Shown: positions 9,745-19,901, counted from the stretch's first letter. The stretch is DNA of 45,462 nucleotides from Elusimicrobiota bacterium (GCA_003557485.1 PWOI01000091.1:1-45462); one strand, 5' to 3'. Notes: generated by a model not told the origin, from the letters alone. A program made the numbers and translations.

Positions 9745-10161
9745 TTACAGGTCGTAATCACCCGCTTTTTCGGGCTGGTAGAGTATTTCTTCAATTTTAA
9801 TGCGGCTTGTGCCTCCGGGCACAGGCCACTCAACAATATCCCCTTCCGAATAACCCAGAATAGCTGTTCCTACCGGCGACATAATTGAAATCCTTCCGCT
9901 GTCTATATCGGCATCCTCGGGAAATACCAGCGTAAAAACAACCTCCTCGTCATTATCCAGGTCAAGCATGCGGATTTTTGAGTTCATTGTTACAATGTCG
10001 GGAGGGATTTTTTCCGGCTTTACCCGGCTGGCTTTTTCAAGCTCATCGTTTAAGTCTCTTATATAATCCGGGCCGTCATAGGTAAACTCGTTAACTACAA
10101 TGGTAAGTTTTTTTAATCGTTTATAATCAAATTCAGTAATATAAATTTTTCTTTTCTGCAT
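9745..10161 (-). CDS. GreA/GreB-type C-terminal domain protein, Rnk-like
   Basis: IYITEFDYKRLKKL and SIMSPVGTAILGYSEGDIVEWPVPGGTSRIKIEEILYQPE. Confidence 0.85.
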   Translation of the reverse strand: MQKRKIYITEFDYKRLKKLTIVVNEFTYDGPDYIRDLNDELEKASRVKPEKIPPDIVTMNSKIRMLDLDNDEEVVFTLVFPEDADIDSGRISIMSPVGTAILGYSEGDIVEWPVPGGTSRIKIEEILYQPEKAGDYDL

Positions 10162-10215
10162 CTTTAAAAGCCTCCGGAAGGTTACTTATTCCATACCAGA
10201 TTATATATCTTAACA

Positions 10216-11448
10216 TCAAATTTTACAATCACATTCAGGGACCGGGTAAGCGCCGTTCCATACTACTCTCCTGTAAACATCAGGATCCGTATCCCCTTCG
10301 GTATTGATAAGAAGAACCTGAGATTTTTTTCCCAGACCCGCAGTTTCTCTTAAATCAGACAAGGACGGGCACTGCATAATGAAACTTAAAACCCCGAGCG
10401 TAACAGCGCCTGACTCACCCGAAACTACAGCAGGGTCATTCTTCAGCGGAACGGCATATATCCTCATACCCCGGGCAGCCATATAATCCGGACAGGATAT
10501 AAAAATATCAGCACAGCTACTGAGAACCTCCCATGAAAGAGGGTTCGGAACCCCGCATGAGAGACCTGCCATTATAGTATTTAGGTCTCCTTCAAACAAA
10601 TGCGGATTCCCGTCTCCTATACGAGCCGACTCGTAAATGCAGGCGGCTTTATCGGGTTCTATAACTATAAAAACAGGCGCCTTATCTCCTAGAAGACCTT
10701 TGTAGAAAGCCACCACTGAAGCAGCAAGAGAACCCACTCCAGCCTGTACCAGCACGTGGGTCGGGTATTCTGTCCCTGACCCGGAAAACTGCCGCTGAGC
10801 CTCAGAAAACATTGTAGTATAACCCTGTATAACCCACCTAGGAATTTCTTCGTAACCTTCCCATGCGGTATCGGATATAACCTGCCAGCCGTTACGGGAA
10901 GCATCCTGCTTAACACTTTCAACCGCATCGTCATAGGTCCCGTTAATAACCTCAACACTGGCTCCGTAGTTCTCAATAGCTTTTATACGCCATGAACTGG
11001 TACCACGGGGAACATAAACAACTGAACTGTGCCCGAGTTTTTCAGCCGACCACGCAACACCCCTTCCATGATTGCCATCAGTTGCCGTTGCAAATGTAAT
11101 GGTACCGAGCTTGCTTTTAACCTCGGATGAAGTAAGATCCTTAAAGTCTATATCTTCCTTTATGCCCAGGCGTTCCTTAAGATGCATATATATAGCATAG
11201 GATCCCCCCAGAACCTTAAAAGAATTGAGGTCAAACCGTTTTGACTCGTCTTTTACCCATATTCCTCCGAGACCCAGCATACACGACAGGTTCTTAAGGC
11301 TTTTTAACGAACCTGTTTCATAGCCTGATACTTGTGAATGAAATTTCAGAACACGCTCCGGGACTGCTTCAGGCATAAGATTCAATACGGGGGCCGGCTT
11401 CGGTGAATTATCTTTATTTTTGTTAATTGTCCAGTCTAAAAGCTTCAT
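10216..11448 (-). CDS. ygeX: Diaminopropionate ammonia-lyase (PLP-dependent, fold type II)
   Basis: KDESKRFDLNSFKVLGGSYA (PLP Lys), TFATATDGNHGRGVAWSAEKLG, SDTAWEGYEEIPRWVIQGYTTM. Start taken at MKLLDWTINK (11448), not the track start 11523. Confidence 0.9.
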   Translation of the reverse strand: MKLLDWTINKNKDNSPKPAPVLNLMPEAVPERVLKFHSQVSGYETGSLKSLKNLSCMLGLGGIWVKDESKRFDLNSFKVLGGSYAIYMHLKERLGIKEDIDFKDLTSSEVKSKLGTITFATATDGNHGRGVAWSAEKLGHSSVVYVPRGTSSWRIKAIENYGASVEVINGTYDDAVESVKQDASRNGWQVISDTAWEGYEEIPRWVIQGYTTMFSEAQRQFSGSGTEYPTHVLVQAGVGSLAASVVAFYKGLLGDKAPVFIVIEPDKAACIYESARIGDGNPHLFEGDLNTIMAGLSCGVPNPLSWEVLSSCADIFISCPDYMAARGMRIYAVPLKNDPAVVSGESGAVTLGVLSFIMQCPSLSDLRETAGLGKKSQVLLINTEGDTDPDVYRRVVWNGAYPVPECDCKI

Positions 11449-11554
11449 ATAAAAACTCCTTTCGTTCACTTGCAGAGTGCATCTCAGTCTTTTCCCTTTT
11501 GTTTTAACAGGTGCCTGTCGCACATTTTATCAGGGTCAACTTTCCACATTCTCA

Positions 11555-12445
11555 TCAACTGATGATTCCCGCTGCCTTTAATTTCCTGCCGTCTAGCTTT
11601 ATAATATCCCTGTTTCTCCACCAGGTAAGCTGCCTGCGTGCGTAGTTACGCGTAGTTTTTTTTATTGCCTCAACGGCCTCTTCAAAAGATAGCTCTCCTT
11701 TTATATAAGATGCTATTTCGCCGTACCCTAACCCTTCGAAAACAGGGGCGCCGCGGCCATATTTCTCCAGAAGTTTCTCAGTTTCTTTTTCTATCCCCAT
11801 TGAGCACATCCTGTCCACCCTTCTGTTTATTCGGCTGTAAAGTTCCTCCCTTTCCCACGATATACGCAGAGCTGCGAAGTTATATGGAGGAGGAGAGGTT
11901 TTCTTTAAAAGTTCACTCATTTTTTTACCTGTCTGGATAAAAACACCAAGCGCCCTTATAATCCTTTTTCTCATATTAGGATGTATTTCCGATGCCCTTT
12001 CTGGATCTTGATCCTTAAGCTGCCGGTAAAGTTCTCCTGTAGGTTCAAGTTCCAGATTTTTCTCAACTTCTTCATCAAGAGGCGGAATATCGGCAATACC
12101 TTCCATAAGGCTTGTTACATAAAGCGCTGTTCCCCCGGCCACAACCGGAAGTTTATTCTTCCGGTGCAGATTATCTATCACGGAGCGCGCGGTCCGGCAG
12201 AACGAACCGGCGTCATACCACCGGTCCGGTTCTATTATATCAATTAGATGGTACCTTACTTCTTTTAAATGTTCCGGAGGAGGTTTTGATGTAAGTATGT
12301 CCGCATTGCGATAAACCTTCATTGAGTCGGCTACTATAACTTCTCCCCCGCATTCACGCGCAATTTTGTGGGCAAGGGAGGCCTTACCGCTTGCAGTAGC
12401 CCCGGTTATAACAAGAACCGTATTATCTTGAAAATCTTGTATCAA
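11555..12445 (-). CDS. miaA: tRNA dimethylallyltransferase
   Basis: VITGATASGKASLAHKIA, VADSMKVYRNADILTSKP, PVVAGGTALYV, RRQLTWWRNRD. Confidence 0.94.
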   Translation of the reverse strand: MIQDFQDNTVLVITGATASGKASLAHKIARECGGEVIVADSMKVYRNADILTSKPPPEHLKEVRYHLIDIIEPDRWYDAGSFCRTARSVIDNLHRKNKLPVVAGGTALYVTSLMEGIADIPPLDEEVEKNLELEPTGELYRQLKDQDPERASEIHPNMRKRIIRALGVFIQTGKKMSELLKKTSPPPYNFAALRISWEREELYSRINRRVDRMCSMGIEKETEKLLEKYGRGAPVFEGLGYGEIASYIKGELSFEEAVEAIKKTTRNYARRQLTWWRNRDIIKLDGRKLKAAGIIS

Positions 12446-14204
12446 TCTCTTTTTCCGTAAACCTTATGATCACCGGACGCCCGTGAGGGCACCTGTGAGG
12501 TACCTGGCAGCTGTTAAGCTTGTCTGTCATCTCTTTTATTTCCTCATTTGTGAGGCTGTCCCCGGCCATAACGGAAGAGCGGCAGGCTATAAGTTTAAAT
12601 ATTTCATCGGCAAGTTCGTCTCTGGAAGGGCTTTTGCCTGCTTTTTCAACTGTTTCTATTATTTCCTCAATCATTTCCGCTGCCTCTTCTCCGCTTATTG
12701 TTTTACCCACACAGGCCGGCACTGCCGTTACCTTGAACGCAGACGGCCCGAATTCTTCTATAATCAACCCGTATTCCCTTAGCAGCCCCGTATAATTTGC
12801 CACGATATGCGCTTTTGAACGTTCCAGTTCAATTACTTCAGGAATAAGAAGACCCTGTACCGCCGGCTTGTCCGCGACCGCTTCTTTTTTTAAATTTTCG
12901 TAATTGATTCTTTCCCACGCCGTATGCTGGTCTATAAAAAGTATCCCCTCGTCATCCTCGGCAACAATGTACTTGTTTTTAAACTGGAAAGCCGGCCTTA
13001 TTGACCCCTCTCCTGAGGGTGCCCGACCGGAGTCTGAAAGAGACGGCGGAGAAAAACTGAATTTTCTAACCTCACTGAGATCTATATCCTTCAGCTTTTC
13101 CAGTGAAGTCCTTTCCGGCTTACTGCCCGGACGGGAAGCAAAACTGCGAACGGGCCTTCTTTTGTCTTTTTCTGCTCCGGAATATCGATCCGGCATCAAG
13201 TCATCCTGCTGTATATCAAAAATCCCCGGGGTTTTTTCAAGTGCGCTTTTCAGTACTTTTGAAACAATCTGGTGAACGCCCTGCTGATTGACAAATTTTA
13301 CTTCCCGTTTGGCGGGATGCACATTCACATCAACAAATTCAGGTTTCGTATTGATATAAAGCACGCAGGCCGGATATTTTCCCTGCGGAATAAACTGCCT
13401 GCAAGCCCTTGAGATTGCATGCAGCACAAGGGGAGAATAAACGCTCCGTCCGTTAACAAAGACATAGATGCGCCCCCTGTTGGAAAAAGACAGAGATGGA
13501 AAAGATACATACCCGGAAAGGCGAACATACGGATTCTCAAAACTTACCTCTGCAAGCTTTTCCGAGAGGTTTTTCCCGGCGACCTCACAGAACCGGTTTT
13601 TTACATCAGCGGGAGGAAAATCAAAAAGCAGGCGTTCCTTTTCATTAAGCGCAAACGAAACCTCGGGGCTGGCAAGAGCCGCCGCTTCAACCGTCTCTAT
13701 GATATGTTTTTTTTCCGTGGCATCGGATTTAAGAAATTTTCTTCTGGCCGGAGTATTATAGAAAAGGTCCTTTACCTCTACAGTAGTACCCCTGCCACGG
13801 GCAGCCGGCTGTAATTCGGGCCTGGAACCCCCACCCAGCTTAAACATTACAGGCTGGCTATTCTCCGCCTTTGTTGTAATTGACATTCTGGATACAGCTC
13901 CTATGGAAGGAAGAGCTTCACCCCGGAATCCCAGAGTTTTGATTTTTTCAAGATCTACGGCACTTTTAATTTTTGATGTCGCGTGCCTTCTAACAGCAAC
14001 TTCAACTTCCGAACCGCTCATCCCGTTTCCGTTATCGGATACACGCATTGTCTTCCCGCCCGCTTCAAAAGAAATATCCACCCGGGACGCCTCTGCGTCT
14101 ATTGCGTTCTCAATAAGTTCCTTTACTGCCGAAGCAGGCCTCTGGACAACTTCACCGGCAGCAATCATGTTTATCACATCAGAGGAAAGTATATTAATCT
14201 TCAC
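12423..14204 (-). CDS. mutL: DNA mismatch repair protein MutL
   Basis: IAAGEVVQRPASAVKELIENAIDAEA, LGFRGEALPSI, GRGTTVEVKDLFYNTPARRKFL; C-terminal CPHGRPV. Confidence 0.97.
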   Translation of the reverse strand: MKINILSSDVINMIAAGEVVQRPASAVKELIENAIDAEASRVDISFEAGGKTMRVSDNGNGMSGSEVEVAVRRHATSKIKSAVDLEKIKTLGFRGEALPSIGAVSRMSITTKAENSQPVMFKLGGGSRPELQPAARGRGTTVEVKDLFYNTPARRKFLKSDATEKKHIIETVEAAALASPEVSFALNEKERLLFDFPPADVKNRFCEVAGKNLSEKLAEVSFENPYVRLSGYVSFPSLSFSNRGRIYVFVNGRSVYSPLVLHAISRACRQFIPQGKYPACVLYINTKPEFVDVNVHPAKREVKFVNQQGVHQIVSKVLKSALEKTPGIFDIQQDDLMPDRYSGAEKDKRRPVRSFASRPGSKPERTSLEKLKDIDLSEVRKFSFSPPSLSDSGRAPSGEGSIRPAFQFKNKYIVAEDDEGILFIDQHTAWERINYENLKKEAVADKPAVQGLLIPEVIELERSKAHIVANYTGLLREYGLIIEEFGPSAFKVTAVPACVGKTISGEEAAEMIEEIIETVEKAGKSPSRDELADEIFKLIACRSSVMAGDSLTNEEIKEMTDKLNSCQVPHRCPHGRPVIIRFTEKEIDTRFSR

Positions 14205-16776
14205 TTTTTATCTGCTCCTGAAGGTCTTTTATTATATTCATAAGCTCAAGCGGGGAAATTTCTTCCAGGTTAAGCTCTTTCAATTTCGCCCTGTATTTCC
14301 TGTCTCCGTATTCAAAGAGGCCCATTTGGTCCTGGTTCTGCCGGGGTACTGGTCTCGGATAACCCCTTGAATTATATTCTTCCTCTTCAAGTTTTCTAAA
14401 TATGTCCCAGGCTCGCTTTATTACTTCACCCGGAACTCCGGCAAGTTCTGCGCAGTGTATTCCGTAAGATTTGTCGGCGCTGCCCTCATTAAGCTTTCGA
14501 AGGAAAACAATTTTCCTTTTATCTTTCCATTCCCTGACGCTGAAATGATAGTTTTTAACAGAATCCATGCAACCCGCCATTTCAGTTAATTCAAAATAAT
14601 GCGTTGCAAAAAGAGTCCTGCTCCCCATTTTATCTATTTTTTCGAGAACCGCCCAGGCAATACTGATACCGTCAAATGTAGAGGTCCCTCTTCCCACTTC
14701 ATCCATAATAAGAAGGCTTTTCTCCGTAGCGCTGCTTAGTATAGCAGCTACTTCGGTCATCTCAACCATAAAAGTTGATTCTCCCGCTGCAAGGTTTTCT
14801 CCGGCTCCTATTCTTGTAAAAATTCTGTCAGCTATACCTATTCTTGCTTCACCCGCAGGCACAAAACACCCCATCTGGGCCATTATTGTTATCAGGGCAA
14901 CCTGCTTAAGGTAGGTAGATTTGCCTGCCATGTTGGGGCCGGTAATGACAAGTATTTGATGCCGCCCGCTTTCTATAAAAGCATCATTCGGCACAAATTC
15001 GTTAACCGGTAGATTACGTTCCACCAAGGGATGCCTGCCATCTTTGATTTTTATTATTTTTCCGTCATCCACCCGGGGCTTTACATATGAATACTTTACC
15101 GAAGCAGAAGCAAAACTGTTGAGCGCATCCAGACGAGCTATTAAATCAGCATTCATCTGTATAGTTTCAGATAAACTGCATACTTTCTGCCTTAAAGAAC
15201 TGAAAATACTGTATTCAAGGGCGCACTTTTTTTCTTCGGCGCCAAGAATTGAATTCTCCCTTGCCTTGAGCTCTCCGGTAATATATCTTTCAGCGTTTAC
15301 AAGTGTCTGCTTGCGGGTATAATCTTCCGGCACTTTTTCCACATGAGTTTTTGTCACCTCGATATAGTAACCGTGGACCTTATTATAGCCAACTTTCAGG
15401 GAAGGTATCTTGAGCCTTTTTCTTTCTTTCTCCTGAAGCGCGCTTACCCATTTTTTATCCCCTCCGGATTGCTCTATAAGCGCATCAAGCTCTTTGGAGT
15501 AACCTTTTTTTATCATCCCCCCTTCCTTTACAGCAAGAGGCGGACTATCTACAAGGGAATTTTGAAGTTCTGCTGAAAGCTGTTTCATTTCATCAAGCCC
15601 GACGGCTATCTCTTTCAGAATCGCAGCCTCTGTTTTCTTAAGCAATTTCTTTATATCCGGTATTACATTGAGAGAATCTCTGAGTGCCACAAGATCCCGC
15701 GCGTTGGAGGAACCAAAACCGGCTCTCGATATTATTCTTTCCATATCATTAACGCTTTTTAATATATCTCCCAGCCGGGAAGAAAGAATCGCATCTTCAC
15801 AGAGCTCCTGTACGCTGTTAAGCCTTTTCCTTATTACTCCTGTTTCTTTAAGGGGCCTTGCTATCCACCTGGCAAGTTTTCTTTTGCCCATGGAAGTAGC
15901 GGTAAAATCGAGTATTCCAAAGAGAGTATTTTTCTTCCCTCTGTCCTGAAGGTTCTTTAAAAGCTCCAGGTTTTCCTGGGTGTTCCTGTCAAGAACCATA
16001 TGCCTATCGGAAGTATAAAACCGAAAATTTTTCAGTACGGATTTTTTTCCTTTCCCAGTTTCCCTTATATAGCTTACAAGGGCCCCGCAGGCTGCCTCCG
16101 CAGACGGGCTCCTGTCAAGTTCCCAGCCTTTAACGGTAGCAATTTTGAAATATTCCTTAATCTCCTCTTCAGCCTTTGACGGAGTAAAATACCATCCATC
16201 CCTTTCAGTCACGGATATTTCAGGAAATCGCAGCTTCAACATCTCCCTGAGTTCGTCATTATCCTGGCTTATGAGAGCCTCCCTTACCGGAAACCTTGAA
16301 ATCTCCGCCTCCAGTGAAGCCCGCCTTTTAAAGGAACTCCCCATAAAATCACCTGTTGAAATATCAAGAAACACAACCCCCCATTCTCCCGAAACCTCCG
16401 CTATTGATAAAAGAAAATTATTTTCATCATTTGAAAGAAGTTCATCCTCAATAACTGTTCCCGGAGTAATAACACGAACCACTTCTCTTTTCACTATACC
16501 TTTGGATTTAGAAGCTTCTTCAACCTGCTCGCATACTGCTATTGATTTTGAATGGTTCAGTAATTTCTTAATATACCCGGAGGCGCTGTGATACGGTACC
16601 CCGCACATTGGGGTTCCCTGCCGCTTTGTTAGTGTTACCTCCATAAGTTTGGAAGCTTTTATGGCATCTTCGCCGAAAAGTTCGTAAAAATCACCCAGAC
16701 GAAAAAAAAGAAAGCAGTCCGGATATCGCGATTTTATACTTTTGTACTGCTTTGTAAGGGGGGTCTCTCTGGACAC
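14194..16776 (-). CDS. mutS: DNA mismatch repair protein MutS
   Basis: PLTKQYKSIKSRYPDCFLFFRLGDFYELF, VITGPNMAGKSTYLKQVALI, MDEVGRGTSTFDGISIAWAV; GTG start. Confidence 0.97.
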   Translation of the reverse strand: MSRETPLTKQYKSIKSRYPDCFLFFRLGDFYELFGEDAIKASKLMEVTLTKRQGTPMCGVPYHSASGYIKKLLNHSKSIAVCEQVEEASKSKGIVKREVVRVITPGTVIEDELLSNDENNFLLSIAEVSGEWGVVFLDISTGDFMGSSFKRRASLEAEISRFPVREALISQDNDELREMLKLRFPEISVTERDGWYFTPSKAEEEIKEYFKIATVKGWELDRSPSAEAACGALVSYIRETGKGKKSVLKNFRFYTSDRHMVLDRNTQENLELLKNLQDRGKKNTLFGILDFTATSMGKRKLARWIARPLKETGVIRKRLNSVQELCEDAILSSRLGDILKSVNDMERIISRAGFGSSNARDLVALRDSLNVIPDIKKLLKKTEAAILKEIAVGLDEMKQLSAELQNSLVDSPPLAVKEGGMIKKGYSKELDALIEQSGGDKKWVSALQEKERKRLKIPSLKVGYNKVHGYYIEVTKTHVEKVPEDYTRKQTLVNAERYITGELKARENSILGAEEKKCALEYSIFSSLRQKVCSLSETIQMNADLIARLDALNSFASASVKYSYVKPRVDDGKIIKIKDGRHPLVERNLPVNEFVPNDAFIESGRHQILVITGPNMAGKSTYLKQVALITIMAQMGCFVPAGEARIGIADRIFTRIGAGENLAAGESTFMVEMTEVAAILSSATEKSLLIMDEVGRGTSTFDGISIAWAVLEKIDKMGSRTLFATHYFELTEMAGCMDSVKNYHFSVREWKDKRKIVFLRKLNEGSADKSYGIHCAELAGVPGEVIKRAWDIFRKLEEEEYNSRGYPRPVPRQNQDQMGLFEYGDRKYRAKLKELNLEEISPLELMNIIKDLQEQIKSED

Positions 16777-16782
16777 TTAGCC

Positions 16783-17139
16783 TTATTTATTTTTGCCGTT
16801 ATCCTGTCCGTAAGATTCTTCGGAAGGTTCGTACTCCTCTATTTTCTCCTCAAGCTCCCTTATTTTAAGCTGCAACTTCTCTTCCTTGGCTTTAAGGGCG
16901 CCGTTATCCTTATCAAGAATAGAGATTTTCTTCTTAAGTTTCGATTGGGACAGAAAGCCCAGCAAGGCGGAAAGAACAACACCAATAAGTATTGTTCCAA
17001 GCACTATTACAACCAGAGACATATTTGAAATAATGGGCCTATTGAAAAAATAGATATTAACCGACTCTTGATTTGATACTGCAAATACTGCAACCAAAAA
17101 GGCAAAAAGACTTAATATTATAAGTTTAAACTGACTCAT
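16783..17139 (-). CDS. LapA-like (DUF1049) two-TM protein with C-terminal coiled coil
   Basis: SNQESVNIYFFNRPI..VVIVLGTILIGVVLSALLGF followed by a charged coiled coil. Confidence 0.7.
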   Translation of the reverse strand: MSQFKLIILSLFAFLVAVFAVSNQESVNIYFFNRPIISNMSLVVIVLGTILIGVVLSALLGFLSQSKLKKKISILDKDNGALKAKEEKLQLKIRELEEKIEEYEPSEESYGQDNGKNK

Positions 17140-17594
17140 TTTTCTCCCTCTTCTTTAAATTCCTTTTTTATACTCTTGCCGCATAGCGGGCTGAAACTGC
17201 ATCCCGGAAAACAGGCTTTATCACGTTTAACAATAAATCTCACTTCACATATATCGTAATCTTCAGCCATTTTTTCAACCACCTGTTTAAGTTTACGGCT
17301 TTCTTTATCGAATGTCACTCCTACCATATGCACATCTTCAAATTTTCGTTCAACCCGCACGATCTTGCCGCGCATTTGTCTCTTAACTCCCATAAAATCC
17401 AGATCAAGTTCTATCATGCTGCCTTCCGGAATATGGTCAAATACAATCAGGGCCATGCCTCCCGCGGAAATATTAGCAAGTATGCCGGGAATTGTCTTGT
17501 CATAATGTTCGCTGTGAAACTCAAGCCGCATCGGCTTTGCAATTGAAAGCGTAAGCGGCAGCCTCTTATTTGATCTTCTTTCGTTTTCAGTCAT
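17136..17594 (-). CDS. PilZ-domain protein with C-terminal Cys cluster
   Basis: RRSNKRLPL (RxxxR) and NISAGGMAL ((D/N)xSxxG); tail ACFPGCSFSPLCGK. Confidence 0.8.
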   Translation of the reverse strand: MTENERRSNKRLPLTLSIAKPMRLEFHSEHYDKTIPGILANISAGGMALIVFDHIPEGSMIELDLDFMGVKRQMRGKIVRVERKFEDVHMVGVTFDKESRKLKQVVEKMAEDYDICEVRFIVKRDKACFPGCSFSPLCGKSIKKEFKEEGEK

Positions 17595-17728
17595 TAAGTA
17601 CCTCTTCTGCTTCTATAGCCTGCCTGATCGCGCATTCTTTGAAATTTTCAAGTATACATATGCTATGTTTCTTTTATTCTTATAGATATTTTTATCTTTT
17701 TTTTCAAGTTCTGACGCTGCACCACCAC

Positions 17729-17760
17729 AGAATAAACTTACTGTTCTTCTAGTTTATTCT
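17729..17760 (-). repeat. 10-bp perfect inverted repeat spanning the miaB stop codon
   Basis: AGAATAAACT (17729-17738), 12-nt loop, AGTTTATTCT (17751-17760); miaB TAG at 17749-17751. Confidence 0.6.
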
Positions 17761-19023
17761 CTCGCCTTTAAGCGAATGCGGAAGAGCCTTTTCTATTCTT
17801 ACCCTTACCTCTTCTCCGGCTGCCGCCCTGGAACCTTTAAAATGTACAATTTTGTTTTCACCCGTCCTTCCCGAATTTTCTCCATCAGAAAAAACAGTTT
17901 CCTCCCTCCCCTCAAAAAGCCTGTTTCTTTCAAGTGAAGCTGCATTACACATTTCATTAAGCTTCTTCAGCCTATCTTGTTTTTCTTCTTCTGTTACCGT
18001 TTCTTCATACCCGGCAGCTTTTGTTCCGGGTCGCGAAGAGTATTTAAAGGTATAACTCTGGTCAAATTTAATTTTTTTAACTGCATCGATTGTCTTTTCA
18101 AAGTCAGATTCTGTTTCTCCCGGAAATCCGACTATAAAATCAGTTGAGATAGAAGCAAAGGGAATTGTTGCCCGGATATAAAGAGCTGAATCCAGATATT
18201 TGGATAAAGTATATCTCCTCTTCATCTTTTTAAGTATTTTGTCGGACCCGGACTGCAGGGGTATATGGAACATATTACAAAGGGTCTCGTTCTCCCGAAC
18301 AATATCAATTGTTTCGCGGTCCATCTTGCCCGGATATGAAGTTAAGAAGCGGACCCTCTTGAGTCTTTTCACAACCGCTGCTTCTTTAAGTATCTCTTTA
18401 AATTCCGGATGGGAATTTACCGCCTGGCCCAGCAGCGTTATTTCCTTTATACCCTTACCGCCAAGAACCCGGCACTCAGCTATTATGTCTTCTTTTTTAC
18501 GATATTTTTCTCTTCCCCTGACATAGGGTACTATACAGTACGAACAGAAGTTATCGCAACCTCTCATTATCGGGACATACCTTGCAAATTCTGATTCCCC
18601 GGCGATGACACCCGGAAAAAACTCTTTGTAGTCCCTGTTTTCGGGATCGTCCGTAAAAACACCTGATCCTGCCCCATCATAAAGAATGCCGGGCAGTTCA
18701 AACATCAAAGAAGGCCCTGCAACGACATCAACGTGAGGAAGGCGTTTTTTTATTTCTTCACCCATCCTTTGAGCCATACAACCCACAACGCATATTTTAA
18801 TGGAGGGCTTTTTATCTTTAAGGAATTTCAGCCGCCCTATATGTGAAAGGGCTTTATTTTCAGCGTGCTCCCTAACTGAGCAGGTATTGTATATAACAAC
18901 ATCGGCATCCGACTCATCGGAGATGACACTTCCGCCATATGCGGCGAAAGATTCCTCCAAACGTTTGGAGTCAGACTTATTCATCTGACACCCGAAAGTT
19001 TTGATGTAGACTGATTTTTTCAT
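17749..19023 (-). CDS. miaB: tRNA-2-methylthio-N6-dimethylallyladenosine synthase
   Basis: KTFGCQMNKSDS, VGCMAQRMGEEI, RGCDNFCSYCIVPYVRGRE (radical SAM CxxxCxxC), LGQAVNSH, C-terminal TRAM region. Confidence 0.95.
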   Translation of the reverse strand: MKKSVYIKTFGCQMNKSDSKRLEESFAAYGGSVISDESDADVVIYNTCSVREHAENKALSHIGRLKFLKDKKPSIKICVVGCMAQRMGEEIKKRLPHVDVVAGPSLMFELPGILYDGAGSGVFTDDPENRDYKEFFPGVIAGESEFARYVPIMRGCDNFCSYCIVPYVRGREKYRKKEDIIAECRVLGGKGIKEITLLGQAVNSHPEFKEILKEAAVVKRLKRVRFLTSYPGKMDRETIDIVRENETLCNMFHIPLQSGSDKILKKMKRRYTLSKYLDSALYIRATIPFASISTDFIVGFPGETESDFEKTIDAVKKIKFDQSYTFKYSSRPGTKAAGYEETVTEEEKQDRLKKLNEMCNAASLERNRLFEGREETVFSDGENSGRTGENKIVHFKGSRAAAGEEVRVRIEKALPHSLKGERIN

Positions 19024-19562
19024 TTAAACTCCAATTCTTTTTTGAAAAGTTTAAATTCCTCTGACTTATTTTCTTTTTCAGACCACGCCTCGATGTCCTT
19101 AATATTTGTTTTTTGGTTTTTTGCTACCAACAAAGCCTGCTCCAAGGATTGGGGATCATTCCAATGATAATATGCAGCAAGCCTATCCTTAACGCAGTCG
19201 GTTGGAGTAAGCAGTGTTACTATACCTTTTCCGCTGTCCAACTTATTAAATTTTGTTATTGCCTTGCTGCCACCCAGAGTAACAGGCCAGGTGACAAATT
19301 CTATATAAAACTTACACTTTTTGATTTCAAATCTATTTGGTGCTGTTTGCTTAAAGCCGATTTCTTCAAGACAAGGTTTTATTTCCTTTATTGTGTTATA
19401 GGAAGAATAATCCAAGTCATAAGAAAGGTATTTGTTGCCAGAGTATATTGATACACACGCTCCCCCTACCAGAACCGCATCTATATTATTTTTCTTTAAT
19501 GCATAAGAGACTATGCCGGCGAATTCTTTAATTGTTATACTTTCCCAGTTGATTTTGGTCAT
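19020..19562 (-). CDS. Nucleotidyltransferase-fold protein (AbiEii/DUF6036-like), candidate toxin
   Basis: NIDAVLVGGACVSIYSGNKYLSYDLDYSS (GG..DxD motif), YIEFVTWP, TPTDCVKDRLAAYYHWNDPQSLEQALLVA. ATG at 19562; stop overlaps the miaB start (ATGA). Confidence 0.72.
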   Translation of the reverse strand: MTKINWESITIKEFAGIVSYALKKNNIDAVLVGGACVSIYSGNKYLSYDLDYSSYNTIKEIKPCLEEIGFKQTAPNRFEIKKCKFYIEFVTWPVTLGGSKAITKFNKLDSGKGIVTLLTPTDCVKDRLAAYYHWNDPQSLEQALLVAKNQKTNIKDIEAWSEKENKSEEFKLFKKELEFK

Positions 19563-19888
19563 CAAGGTTTTCCGGTTTTTCTCGGACGGGTTCTATTTCT
19601 GTAATATTTCTTTTTTTCTTTTTCCGGAAGCAATTTTAAGGCCTTATTTAAAAGGTTTTTAAGTTCATCTAAAAAAATATATCTAGGATTAAAAGTAAAT
19701 ATCCTTGTATTACCTTTTTTCTGACTTACAAGGACACCTCCTTCCTCTAATCTATTTAACTGCTGCTGAACACCATTAAGAGATATACTAAACGTATCTG
19801 CCATTTGTTTTGCATATCCTTCTTTGTAGACAGCTATGAAAAAAAGGATCCTTTCTATAGTAGAATTACCTAAAATTGTTTCTAACAT
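19562..19888 (-). CDS. Winged-helix transcriptional regulator, candidate antitoxin/autorepressor
   Basis: NSTIERILFFIAVYKEGYAKQMADTFSISLNGVQQQLNRLEEGGVLVSQKKGNTRIFTFNPRYIF (wHTH); stop overlaps the NTase ATG (TGATG). Confidence 0.78.
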   Translation of the reverse strand: MLETILGNSTIERILFFIAVYKEGYAKQMADTFSISLNGVQQQLNRLEEGGVLVSQKKGNTRIFTFNPRYIFLDELKNLLNKALKLLPEKEKKKYYRNRTRPRKTGKP

Positions 19889-19901
19889 ATATCCTCCTTG
19901 A

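Noticed and set aside
11449-11523. Upstream extension of diaminopropionate ammonia-lyase (MRQAPVKTKGKRLRC...)
   Set aside because: Alignable protein begins at MKLLDWTINK (11448); the extension looks like an untranslated leader.
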